Source: Nemopilema nomurai (lineage: Eukaryota; Cnidaria; Scyphozoa; Rhizostomeae; Rhizostomatidae). From it: a stretch of DNA of 64,000 nucleotides. The translations under genes were made by a program, and so were the position numbers. Shown here one piece after another: positions 47,958 to 58,804 of the stretch (its first letter is position 1; each line of letters begins with the position of its first letter). The notes under the pieces were generated by a model that saw only the letters and a program-made list of their open reading frames with translations, searched no databases and was not told the DNA's origin. The stretch is taken from NCBI GenBank assembly GCA_003864495.1, contig ML133420.1:3311852-3375851 (forward strand), in the 5' to 3' direction.

Positions 47958-50536
47958 CAGTGGCGGATCCAGACCGGGTTCCAAGGGTTCCGGAACCCTG
48001 TCAGATTTTTTTAAGAAAAAATTCCTTAGATTAGTTACCTAAAAAGACTCCATCACCGATTACCTTCGTGAAGGTTGTCGTGAAAGGTTGATTGCCTTTT
48101 ACTGGTTCAATATAATATGGATTCTAGGTTCCGTATTGGCTCTCCTTCGTAACGGATAGTTAAGTCTGCACTCAGGCAATATGGATTCCTTATACGGCAT
48201 TATGTAGTCTCTAAATATGGTATTATAAAAGAAAGGAACCCTGTCGTAGCTATGGTGATCTTTTGTAACGTATTATATTCCTCTAAAGAAAGGAACCCTG
48301 TCGTAGCCATGGCAGCTCATTGTACCATATTGTATTTTGAAAGAAAGGAACCCTGTCGTAGCCATGGCAATTTATTGTAATAGATTGTTTTAGCCACAAA
48401 CAAAGGAACCCTCTTGGAACCCATTTCAGGTTTCCATTCCAAGGTTCTGACCGCTGACCATGCGTGCTTCCGTGATCATAATGGCGACGTTAGAGCGTGA
48501 CTACGAGGAGCTGCTTGCAGCACTTGTAGGTGAAGATTACCAAACTTTAGACAAAATGAAAAAGTCACATTAAAAGGATATCGAAGTAAAGAGCTTTGAT
48601 ATTTCAAAACTTCCCGAGGACTCGGTTTCCACAGGTTTTATGACGAGGATATGAAATATTCAATGTTTTCTCTTGCTCAAAAGGAGAGCAAAGTATTTGC
48701 GGCAAGGTTCGTTAAGACTTTTTGTTTCTGACTATGAAGCCTTGCTAAATTTAACGAAGACACTCTCTTATAAAACTGTAAAAAACCCGAGACTGACAAA
48801 ATGCACGGTTAGGTCTATAACTATGAGCAGGGGTACTGTCCTAAAAGTCACACTTTGGCAACTTCTAAATGCCACACCTGTCTTTCCTCTTTACTTACAT
48901 TTGTGTTGAATATTGTATGTTGTGTATACAAAATCATTTAAAACTGCTCATTCACACAATAGACGGTTACCAGCTCAGAATTCATTCATTGACCTGCCAG
49001 CCTGAAGTATGAAGTATCATATATGAGCCCTCCTCCTTGGCACCCCACGAGTATTAGTATTAATTTACCCGTAGTATGAGCTGAAGTAATTATTTTAGCA
49101 CTCCATTCCATAGTTCCTGCATCCTTGGTGGTCTTTTCTCATCATCATATTACCAGGCATATGCATACAGCAAACTAAAAGCTTTAGTGTTATGATAATT
49201 TGACTATCAGAGTGAAATAATTTTTCATTTTAGAACAACTGGTGATGGGAATTGTCTTTTTAATGCTTGCTCTATTGCTTTATGTGGAAATGAAAGTCTC
49301 AGTTCATCTCTAAGAATTCTCACAGCCATTGAATTATTTGTTAATTCTGAATTTTATGCAAACCATCCTTGCACCTTGGTCTTCATTCTGCTATTTCCAC
49401 CAAAATCTATTCCCATTACCCTAAAGGCAACAATGCAACTAATCATTTTTAAACAGAGAAATATTGCCACAATTTGTTACAGGTCAGCAATTGGTTCACA
49501 TTCTTTGGACAAGGTGTGGCTATGTCAGCACAGCTTCACATTATACTTTTAATCCAAACCACTTTGTCCCAATCCTTCTTATTGGTGAAGATTCTCAAGG
49601 CAAAACATGTAAATCCCATACTTCTGTATCAGCACCTAAATTTGTTCAAACAAAGTTGAATCTGCCTCCCAAAAGACTCTCTAAAGAAATAATCAACTGA
49701 TTAGAAAAAAGTATTTCCAAGGAGCAAAGCGAATACAAGAGTTTGATTGTATCATTGGTGACTCAGCAACCCCTGAAAAGAAACCTTACTTTGCTCTTTT
49801 TTCTGGAATGGTTAGTTCTTTTGATATCAATTGGCCACTTTGTCTTTTCTGGAATACATCTACTAGAAGATTCTGAGCTTGCAGATTTCCTAAAGGTTGG
49901 GTCCCTCCACAAGATTTTGAATTTCCTCTTAAACTGGAGTGTGGCAAATCCAGAAAATTCCTACTCAGTTGGCTGAATGATTTTCCTTGGCTTGCTATTT
50001 GAAAATTTTCAAATGGGTGTTCTTGTGTTCCATGTTTATTCTTTGCAAAGAAAATTGGTCATTCTGAAGCAAGAATAAAGGAATTAAGAATAAAGGAATA
50101 AAGCAAGAAATTGATATTTGCCTTTTCAGTTATTGCAGTGTTTTAAAGAACTGTTGCTGATCATTGATATTTGCCTTGCCTTGTCAATTATTACCCTGTT
50201 TTAAAGAGCTTTTGCTGCAACAAATAAATCCTGCAACAAAGAGACTCCATGGGACCCCTGCTTTAAGCAGATAATACAAATGGTTGTTATTGTACCATTT
50301 GGGGGACAGGAAGCCAAAATTTTAGAGTTTATTCCATTGATCTTTTCATTACACTTTGCTTTATATCTTAACATTTCATTCATCTTCTTTTCTCTCGACA
50401 AGCTCATTTCGCTAGTGAATATGGGCGTTGCCACTTTCTCCCGCGATTTTAAGGGCGTGGTCTCTAAAAAATTCCCGGGGCTACGCCCCCGCCCCCCTTT
50501 GGAACCCGCTCTAATTAATTCCTGTATCCGCCACTG
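47958..50536 (+). mobile_element. hAT-type DNA transposon with 8-bp target duplication
   Basis: Ends CAGTGGCGGATCCAG and CTGTATCCGCCACTG are inverted repeats with one mismatch in 15, flanked by the exact 8-bp repeat gcttgatc (47950-47957 and 50537-50544). Both are hallmarks of the hAT superfamily. A subterminal tandem repeat of about 55-58 bp (gaaaggaaccctgtcgtagc) occurs three times at about 48231, 48288 and 48341. Inside is a decayed plus-strand gene with OTU-like and TTF-type zinc-finger-like segments. Confidence 0.9.
48458..50110 (+). pseudogene. Decayed gene in hAT element: OTU-like segment plus TTF-type zinc finger
   Basis: Near 48458 a start reads MRASVIIMATLERDYEELL and soon meets a stop. 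After an acceptor-like tttttcattttag, 49233 on reads TTGDGNCLFNACSIALCG, the DGNC signature of OTU cysteine proteases, followed by RILTAIELFVNSEFYANHP. About 49490-49590 reads LWTRCGYVSTASHYTFNP then NHFVPIL, matching the OTU C-terminal histidine region. About 49745-50030 reads PYFALFSGMVSSFDINWP, PPQDFEFPLKLECGKSR, LSWLNDFPWLAI and GCSCVPCLFFAKK, the TTF-type zinc finger found at the N-terminus of hAT transposases. Several stops; the hAT catalytic and dimerisation parts are missing. Confidence 0.65.
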
Positions 50537-50544
50537 GCTTGATC

Positions 50545-51085
50545 CCCCATTTTTGTGTTAAAATAAGCCATCATTTTCGTGGCATGATTTAGCAAGGTCT
50601 TAATCTTTCTAAAACTTCATCTGAAAATTAGTCTACGTAGGCTACGTTTGAGCATGTTAGGGTGTTCGTGAACTGACAATAGATAATTCTGTGGATGGAG
50701 TACACATGTTTAGACACGCAGGTTTAGATGAGTTGATTGAGTTCCGACCAGGGGCAGAAGCCTGATGAAAACATTTATGCCATACAAAAAGCAAGCTAAG
50801 TGATCATTCAATGGGAAGGCTAAAAGAGAGGCAATAAAGTTTTTTGTCTTCGCTGTTACCCATTGATTTTAATGGAAATACTAGAATTAATTTCCACCGT
50901 TCATGAGAGTTTTAGCATGGTTTTGGATCTAACTTGAGGACGTGAGACCGATGGCTGCGTGGTCCCTGATTGTTTAACTGGATTTTTACCAATCTTGATG
51001 GAGCAGTCGCAAATGTCTTCCTGGGGCCCACTCCCAAACCCTCCTTATTTATCTCAAATACTTTACAATCCTGCCATCTACCCTT
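50545..51085. other. Spacer between hAT element and LINE, no gene seen
   Basis: From about 50955 to 51085 the sequence matches 3293-3418 of unit A (gtggtccctgattg...ccatctaccctt), marking the return to unit homology before the LINE. The first part is unique to C and non-coding as far as I can see. Confidence 0.5.
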
Positions 51086-51109
51086 AATAATAATAATAAT
51101 AATAATAAT
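51086..51109. repeat. (AAT)n tail of the LINE
   Basis: Eight AAT units, reading (ATT)n at the 3' end of the minus-strand LINE, directly at the TACCCTT target repeat. Confidence 0.8.
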
Positions 51110-51199
51110 TGAAGCTAAGCCTCCATTTCGGAGCAGTTACCCAACTACTGGGTATCACAAGCTGGTGCTATAATTTTAGCCAATCTTTTTATTTCTATT

Positions 51200-54100
51200 T
51201 CATCCATTGGTAAGAAATTTTTGAAGGGTGTTGTTGATACTTTTAAGAATTTTTGAATTATTTGTAGCTAAACATGTTTTTTCCATCTTGGGTTTTTGAT
51301 AAAAACTTGGGCAATCCCATAAGTGTTCAATATATTCCTCATGGGCCCCACATCTTCTGCAAAGAGAATCAGAGTACTTTCCTTTGTAGTTCGCTCTTAG
51401 GTCAACCATGTTTAGTTTTAATTTCAGCAGGGATGACGCGTCTTCACACCCCAGATACTCTTTCATTTCAAATTTACTACCCTTGATAAATCTAAGTTTA
51501 GTCTTACTATTATTTCTAATGTTATTCTCTATGATTATGATCATTTTTTCTCTAACAACTTTTTTTCCACTGTTCTTTGGTTAAATTTTTGATCTGATTT
51601 TCTTTGAGGTTAATATCAATCAGTTTTATGTCACTAATCACTTCTTTATACCAACAGTTTGGGAAATTTAAACGTTTTTGCTCTTCATAAACTATCTTGG
51701 TCAATCTACTTTCGTTCATGTTTAATACCTTATGGAAGTATATTAATCTTTTCTCTTTTATTCTAAATTCCATAGGCATCAGGCCACATTCAAGGACTAT
51801 TCCATCATATGACATTGATTGGGGTAGAGAGTTAATTATTGTTACTGCATCTTTTTGCAATTTTTCTAAGTTTTTAAATTGCTTATTAGTTACGTTAGTC
51901 CATGTTTCACATGCGTACAGAACTTTTGGCATCAAAATTGCTTCAATCAGTTTGATACTGATTGCAAAACTTTGTTTCTTGAGTGCCTCCTGTTTAATAA
52001 GGAATTTTATTTCTTTAATAACTCCCAAGGCAGTGTTGATTCGTTTTTCTGATGCACAAATCCAAGGTTCCTTTGTTATTTTTCAAGTCCCCTAGATATT
52101 TATATGACTCTACTTCTTTAATAACTTGGCCATTTAAAATTAAAGTTTCTTTTTGGAATTTTTTACTTTTGCTATATTGCATGATCATTTGTTCACTTTT
52201 ATCCAAGTTGAAATTCAGAAGGTTTTTCTTTTGAAACTCTTCAGCAATAGTAATCATTTCCTGCATTTTCTTGTGAGATATGGAAGCAATTAATATATCA
52301 TCCTGGTAAAGTAGTGGAGGTATCAAAATGTTCCCAAAGTTAATTCCTAGGTTTTCTCTTTTTACTATTTGCATACCTTTATCATTATGATTGGCACAGA
52401 TGGGGGCTGCCAAGATAGTTCCTTGTTTTAAATTTTCTTTAATTCTAACCTGTCTTGTAATTCCACTAGGTGTGTGGATTTGAATGTATCCTTCATTGTT
52501 TAATTCGTAGACATTTTTAAGAAAGTTTCCTTTCACCCCACTTCTATACATATCTATGATGCAAGACTTTAGCCACAGCTTATCAAAAGCCTTCTCTAGG
52601 TCCAGGTACACAAACTTCACTGAGCATTTTAGATATTTGTAATAATCGTTTATTGCTTGCCAAATAAACAAATGATCTAATGTTGACCTACCCTTTCTTC
52701 CTCCTGCGGCTGCCTCTGAAAACCCTTTCTCAATAACATTGATCTGTCTATTAAGCATTAATTTTTCGTAGATCTTACTTATGCTTACTGTTAGAAATAT
52801 ACCTCTCCAGTTTTTTATTGCCTTTCTATTCCCTTTTTTCTTATAAATTGTTCTAACAATTATTTTCTTCCAATCCTTTGGGGGCTGACCAGTGGTGAAA
52901 ACCTTGTTAATTGCTTTCAACACAGAGTTTTTAAACTCATAGCCTGAACTTGTATATATTTCATTACTTATGGAGTCAACCCCTGGGGATTTCTTTATTT
53001 TCAGGCTTTTAAGTACTTTTTCCAGTTCCCATATTTCAAAAGGGGCATCATATCTCTTCTTTTGTCCCTTCTGGGATTGTATTACTTTGGCAAATAGCTT
53101 ATCAACTGATCTTACATGATTTTTATATTTTTCATCTGGCTCTCTATTGGTGAGTAATTTCTCAAGTAGGTTTCATGCTCCTCAAGGATTTCATTTTGTT
53201 CAACTAATTCCTTTCCTTGCTCATTGATTACAGCAGTTGGGCAGTCTGCTTTTCTTTCTAAGATTTTGGCCCTTATCTTATAAAATTCTGAGCTTTGCAC
53301 AGCAGCCCTACTTAACTTTTCAATGTTTGCTTTCATCCTAATATCTTTACTCTCATTCTCTGTCCTCACTAGTTGGTTGTTCAAGTGTTTGATTCTTATC
53401 TTCAAAACACTTTCCCTCAAATTGTCCTCTTTTTTGATAGCTTCACTTAGTTTCTGTTTTAACTCTCTTTTCTTCTTTATCAGTTCCCTACATGCCCTCA
53501 TTGCAGCATGGTGCTTATTTCTGTTGTACCTTTTCTTAAAGCATTTTGCCATAATTTCATATATTTTCCTTTTCCACTCTTTATATAGGACATTTACTGG
53601 TTTGTTTTGATCCCAAACATTTTCTATTTTGTTAATTTTCACTTGTCTATCAAATTCCTTAAGTGAGTCACTTGATAAGACCCAGTGCCCTTGTTCCTTT
53701 TTAGGATTTTGGCTATAGACATCCTTTTTCCTGAAGTTAAAGTCAAGCACCATTGTATTATGATCGGATTCTTTCACACTATATTTCCCCACTCTTTCTA
53801 TAACATATCTCCTTTCTTCATCAATAATCATTCTATCAAATTTATCAAAGCCTTTTTGATTAGCCAATGCATAATCAAGTATCGTCTTCTTATTAACATT
53901 ACACTTGTCAGTAGTTGATACCCTTGTCCAAAGCTCTTGGCATTTATCACTGTTGTTCAATATGTTTAATTTTCTTTTCTTTACTATTTTCATTAGACTT
54001 TTTCCTCCTGTAGTTATTTTAGGATGGTTCCCTTTTATGTTATCTCCTACTTTTACATTTAAATCCCCTAGTATTATCAATGCTTTGTCTTCAGTTTTAG

Positions 54101-54581
54101 CTTTTACAGCATAATAATCAATTTTATCAAAGAAAGTAAAGTTACTTTTTATTTTTGTCCTAGATTCCTGTTTACCATACACCACTCCCAATATTATTTC
54201 CCTATATCCAAGACTGATGTTAGTCCAGACCTGTTCATTATCATCATCTCCTACCTCTAAGACTGTTACTTTATCTTTTAGTGAATTTTTATATATCATC
54301 CATATGCCACCACCTTCTTTTTTTTCCCTTCTTAATTCTATAGGATCACAGTATCCTTTTAGACTGAGAGGACCCTCATAGGTTTTAAACTTAGGTTCTG
54401 TTATACAAATTATTGTAGGATCTAAATCCTCAATTATTGAACATAAGCTGTCTATTTTAGATTTTAGACCATTAGCATTTGAATACAGAATTTTTATCTT
54501 TTGTTTATCATACCTTCTTGTTTTTTCTTTAATGTGAGCTTTTTTCCACTTGTTTCTCTTTACACAAGGGTAGGGTCCCAT
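51200..54581 (-). pseudogene. LINE ORF2: AP-like endonuclease, reverse transcriptase, zinc knuckle (frameshifted)
   Basis: The 54581-53112 part has the endonuclease motifs IKILYSNANGLKSKID, ICITEPKF, ILGDLNVKVGD and SDHN. A frameshift near 53150 leads into the RT region: in the spacer IKKSPGVDSISNEI, then RGIFLTVSISKIYEKL, GGRKGRSTLDHL, VYLDLEKAFDKLW, LKQGTILAAP and the active site LLYQDDILIA. Frameshifts near 52020 and 51545 follow. The last piece holds CRRCGAHEEYIEHLWDCPSF, a C-x2-C-x7-H-x4-C type knuckle. The YQDD box replaces the usual FADD/YADD. Three frame breaks mean it is inactive as read, though otherwise well preserved. Confidence 0.85.
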
Positions 54582-56479
54582 GATACCCGAGGGTGCTGAG
54601 GGACTTGTTGCTGCTGATGGTATTGTATGTCTCTAACAATTTCTTTTTTAATACTATCCATTGAGTCTTTTATGCATTGTTCGATCAGGTTTGTTACATC
54701 TGTTTGCTGTAGATATCCTGTCTCTTTGTATCTTTGTTTCTCTGGGTGTAAAAATCTGCAATCAGTTCTTATGCAGACTCCTGTCATGTGTGCAAAGCAT
54801 AATCCTGATGCCCTCCATCTATCCTTTTCATCAGCATTACCACCAAGCCCGCCTATGTTGTGGGAGAATTTAGAATCATTTCCCCACCTACAGCTGCCTT
54901 TCTGTTGCTTTTCATATCTACATTCCCTTTTCCCAAAATTTTGCACCTTATTGGGGGTATTTTGGCTCTCTGGAAGAAGGGTTTGTATAGGTTGATATTG
55001 ATAGAATTGGTTGGGCTGGTTATTGGTCTGTTGCTGGTACTGTGTCATTCGTATTTGTTGATCTTGAGGTTGAGTTATTATCTTTGCTTTCAGGTGTACC
55101 TGGTATTCTCTCAATTTTGCTAACTCTGCTTTTTTCTCTAATTCCCTGATGGTCTCTTTCTCTGTTTGGAGTTGCATATCATATTGGCTCATTTGACTCC
55201 AGGGTTTCTCGGCCTCCTTTTCTTGTTTTTGTTGCTTCCTTTCCTTGCTTTTTCTCTCTGCTTCCTTGGCATCCTTTTCCTCATCAAGTTTGTCTAGTAT
55301 CTCTTCCAAATATTCTCTTTCTCTCTTTTCACTTTTGTATGCCCTTTTTAGCATTTCTTTTTCATCTGCTAGGCTACGTGTTTCATATTCTAGCCTTTCC
55401 ACTTTTCGCTCTAATTGCAAAACCCTTCTCTTGAGTGCATCCCGTTCCTTTGCTATATCAGAGCTGGGGGCCTTTGCTTCTTGTTTTCCCGTTTTCTTTT
55501 CTTCATTCTTTTCATTATGTTCATTCTCTTTTCTACCTCTTTTTTTAACACTTCCTTTATGGCTTCTCTGGGGTGGAGGCACTGTTTTTCCATATCCTTT
55601 CCCTTTTTCCTCCTCTTTTTCTTCTTCTATCATTATTGTGGCACCTGCTACTACCTTTTCAGTTTGAGTATGTTCTGCCCCCCCTTCGTCACCACTTGTC
55701 TCAGTTTCTTCATCTTCAGAGTCCTCTAATAGTTCTTCTCCAGAGTCTGGTGTTACATCTGAGTTTTCTGGGTCTCCTGAGTCTTCTGTGCCTGCTTTGA
55801 GACTTTTTTGACCGATGCCGTCTGATTCATCATCCAACAGCTCTATTTTGATTAGTTTTGTTTTACATCCTGGATCAGACACAAGTTTCTCTGGGAAATG
55901 TTCCCCCTTTGATTTTTCTAGGACCTTAATAGGGGTTAAACCCTTCTTATTTAAGTCTGCCAGATATTTGATCGTTGGCATTTCTTCTTCAAACCAGCAT
56001 TGGGCTGCTGTTCCTCCCATCATAACACAATGCTTTCTCCCTTGTAGGTAGAAGATTGCTGAAAGAATTTTTCTGTAGCTGTTACCACATACTTTAAAAT
56101 AGATTGACATAGTAAGCTGCTTGTTTTCTTCTGGATCTAATTTGCCTTCATTTGTCAGTACTGGAGCATTGCCATTTTCAGCCTCCCATTGTACAAGTAG
56201 GTTCTCATAATCGGGATCTTGGCCTAAATGATCGTAGTATCGTTTATCAAACGCGTTCAGCCAATATTCCATTTCCTCTCTATTTGCCAGGTATACTGAC
56301 AGCCCACCTTTGAAGTTTTTTACCTTATGTCTATAGAGTTTGGTTTCTTCTTTCCCTTTCTCTTCATTTTTGCCATTTATTACTGCTGAAAGTTTTTCCC
56401 GTCGGGGCCAGTTAGTTAGGCCACCTATTTGGCGGGCTGGCGCTCCAAAGAAAAAGCACTTCCCCAGTTGAACTGTCAC
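54560..56479 (-). CDS. LINE ORF1 protein: acidic region, coiled coil, CCCH zinc fingers
   Basis: 639-codon open frame. The N-terminal part is of unknown fold. A strongly acidic Ser/Glu-rich stretch lies at about 230-300, a long Lys/Glu-rich coiled coil at about 345-470 (ALKRRVLQLERKVERLEYE), a Gln/Asn-rich linker at about 470-510, then two CCCH-like fingers (C-x8-C-x5-... SKFSH, then CFAHMTGVCIRTDCRFLH). CCCH fingers are unusual for LINE ORF1, which more often has RRM/CCHC or PHD/esterase domains. It probably binds element RNA. It overlaps the ORF2 start by 22 nt in another frame, suggesting re-initiation or coupled translation. The ATG is the first long-frame start. Confidence 0.75.
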   Translation of the reverse strand: MTVQLGKCFFFGAPARQIGGLTNWPRREKLSAVINGKNEEKGKEETKLYRHKVKNFKGGLSVYLANREEMEYWLNAFDKRYYDHLGQDPDYENLLVQWEAENGNAPVLTNEGKLDPEENKQLTMSIYFKVCGNSYRKILSAIFYLQGRKHCVMMGGTAAQCWFEEEMPTIKYLADLNKKGLTPIKVLEKSKGEHFPEKLVSDPGCKTKLIKIELLDDESDGIGQKSLKAGTEDSGDPENSDVTPDSGEELLEDSEDEETETSGDEGGAEHTQTEKVVAGATIMIEEEKEEEKGKGYGKTVPPPQRSHKGSVKKRGRKENEHNEKNEEKKTGKQEAKAPSSDIAKERDALKRRVLQLERKVERLEYETRSLADEKEMLKRAYKSEKREREYLEEILDKLDEEKDAKEAERKSKERKQQKQEKEAEKPWSQMSQYDMQLQTEKETIRELEKKAELAKLREYQVHLKAKIITQPQDQQIRMTQYQQQTNNQPNQFYQYQPIQTLLPESQNTPNKVQNFGKRECRYEKQQKGSCRWGNDSKFSHNIGGLGGNADEKDRWRASGLCFAHMTGVCIRTDCRFLHPEKQRYKETGYLQQTDVTNLIEQCIKDSMDSIKKEIVRDIQYHQQQQVPQHPRVSWDPTLV

Positions 56480-56839
56480 CTATATTTTGTGCAGAGAGTA
56501 TAGGTTTGGAAATTTCACTCAGCGGCCGTCTCCCTCAACTTTCCAATACAAATCGTCGGTCCAAGTTGATCGATGACCGATTGCTGCCAAGTTGTCATCT
56601 AGCTTGTTACTAAAAGCGCTTGATCTTGTTGAACTTAGATCATACCCTTGCCATTGCTTCCAGGCTATGTTACTTCTCTAATAGTGTCAACTGGTTCCCC
56701 CCCCCCCCCCCACCCTCTCTCTCTCCTCCAAAAAAGCCAAGAGTCCACAGTTGAGGTTGAGCCTATCGCTCAATACAAAAGACATATTATTGATACGGTA
56801 GTCTAATGTCTTGAAATATTCAATCATAGTTGTTGATGG

Positions 56840-57952
56840 CAGTGGCGTAGCGGGAGTTGCAGAAGTGGGTATGCGGTGAGGGGTCTGGGGACTGCCGAAA
56901 ACCTCAGTGGGGTCAAGGGGCAACGCCCTTGTGGGGGAGCAGGAAGCTATAGCTTTTTAAAAACACCTGATGGTTAAAAAAGCGCTCTCTTTACATTCTC
57001 ATCATGCCCAAACAGAACATCTACAACACACTTTGAAATTAAAATTATATAATAAAACTTTTGACAATTTTTGACAACATCATGACATGACAAACATGAC
57101 TATATTCAAATGAATTAGGCTACAATCTCTGAGATGATAAACAATCCAAGATTTTCTATAACAATTTAATGCTCGTGGTTATGATAATATTATAAACAAC
57201 ACCAGGCGATAATGGTACTCTAAAAGGGCAGACCACTGTTTGCGTACCCTCCCTATTTGGGTACTTCTGATCCACAATGCAAACTACTCAACATATAAAC
57301 AACATGCAGGCGAAAATGGTACTTTAAAGGCCGAACCCCCGTACCACCCCTATTTCCGTACCCTCCCTATTTAGGTACCCTCACTAATTGAGTACCCTCG
57401 CTTGGCACTCAAGCTGAAATTAAAAAAGCATTTGTGCAATCATCTTATACTCCTCTATCTATATAACCTCTCTATCTATATCGTCTACTTGTTTGAATCC
57501 ACATGTCTAAGACTTATGCTGAGATTCAATTCAACTAGAGCATGCGGACGGCAAAAGCTGAAGTCAGTTGCTTCCCTTTCAAAGCTCTGTCCTCAACGTT
57601 GTGAAAAAAGAATTCGAGAAATCTCTCGTTAGCATGATAGATTATTCGTTGATACAACATTCTATTCTAAATTTTTGCAGAATTTTACGTTTAAAGAGGG
57701 AAAAACAATTGATTTCCCTCTTTAAGCGGTCAGAATTCCGCATTCCCGGAAATGAGCAGTGCTGCAGACAAAGGTTGGATCAAGGGTGCAACTCCGATGG
57801 GTGGATCAAGGGTGCGACAATGAAAATTTCAATTAATCGTCGAAGCAATTAAAAGTGTTTTCTTTTTCAAAAAGATACTTTTAAAAATATTTTTGGTCAG
57901 ATTTTGCAGGGCATGCGGCGCATTACCAGCTTCCTTTGACGCTACGCCACTG
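56840..57952. mobile_element. Non-autonomous hAT-like element (CAGTGGCGTAGCG ends)
   Basis: Left end CAGTGGCGTAGCG (56840) and right end CGCTACGCCACTG (57940-57952) are perfect 13-bp inverted repeats. The 8-bp flanks gttgatgg and ttggttgg (ttggatgg in unit A) are only partly alike, so the target duplication is degraded. No coding capacity; contains gtaccctccctatt-type repeats (about 57244, 57346, 57359). Units A and B keep only the right part (3484-3886). Confidence 0.65.
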
Positions 57953-57962
57953 TTGGTTGGTG

Positions 57963-58634
57963 TGTAAAATTTGCTGCTGGTATATATATTTGTAAACCTT
58001 CTGACACCATTCGTTGTTTGAGCGATTGACCGAGCGAATAAACGACACGTTTTGACACACAAAGTCAATTCCTTTTATTCCATCCAAAGCTAAGACGTCC
58101 TTTTACACAATATCGAAACTTAGGTACTAAACAGCCTTTCACAAGCACTGTTACGCCATTAAATTATATATATATGAAACGAAACCTCGAGTGCTTTCAC
58201 AAGCCACTCGGGTTGAATGCCATCAGCCCTTTCTTAGCCTTTCCATCCATGACCGTTCTTTGTGTGTGTGCAAGTGGGTGTCTACATGTTTGATAGCAGT
58301 GGCCTTTCGCAAGCACCACGCTTCTCTCTAACTAACTCTGTTTCTCCGTACTCTACTTTATATAGCAGCATTTCAATATAGCAGACTAATATCAATAATT
58401 GCCGGTGTTATTGTCGGTATCTATGGTGCAATACGTAAATGAACCACTAGGAGGTGTTAGACATATCAGGACACGCGGGGGAACTTTGTAGAGCAAAAGG
58501 GCATGTAAAATATTACTATACCGGAAAACACGAAAAACTAAAGCGCGACAAGCTAATATATCCCAATCAAAGCATGAACAAATATAAGCATAAACGCAAG
58601 ACTGACCTAAAATGAAATAAGTACCTATATTACA
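57963..58634. mobile_element. Probable solo LTR (TG...CA, 4-bp target duplication)
   Basis: A 672-bp insertion starting TGTAAAAT and ending ATATTACA, flanked by GGTG (57959-57962 and 58635-58638), absent from units A and B, which have a single ggtg (e.g. about 3887-3890). It contains AATAAA-like words and no coding frame. This is what a solo LTR looks like, but no internal copy is present in the window for comparison. Confidence 0.6.
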
Positions 58635-58804
58635 GGTGTCCTAACTCGGTTTTTGTTCCCAGTGTTAATGTAAATTACCGCACTAATTTATTTGCTTAGT
58701 ACCACGAAAACAAACAAAACATATTTTTTTATTGCTATTCTAGGTTGCTGCAATTGCTGATTTTCGCCCGTAGCGTTTTCTGACACAGCAAAGATAGTCT
58801 GAAG

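Larger units (their letters stand above)
51086..56642 (-). mobile_element. Near full-length non-LTR retrotransposon (minus strand)
   Basis: Interrupts a stretch continuous in unit A (ccatctaccctt/gccattgc at about 3410-3431), with TACCCTT on both sides (51079-51085 and 56643-56649). On the minus strand: 5' UTR 56642-56480, ORF1 56479-54560, ORF2 from 54581 with endonuclease, RT and a C-terminal knuckle, a short 3' UTR, and an (ATT)n tail rather than poly(A). Three frameshifts in ORF2 disable it. Microsatellite tails are typical of L2/CR1/I-like clades, but I cannot place the clade. Confidence 0.9.

Noticed and set aside
55245..55800. Plus-strand Ser/Phe-rich frames (140, 104 and 75 codons)
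   Set aside because: Complement of the Lys/Glu-rich coiled coil of the LINE ORF1; not genes.
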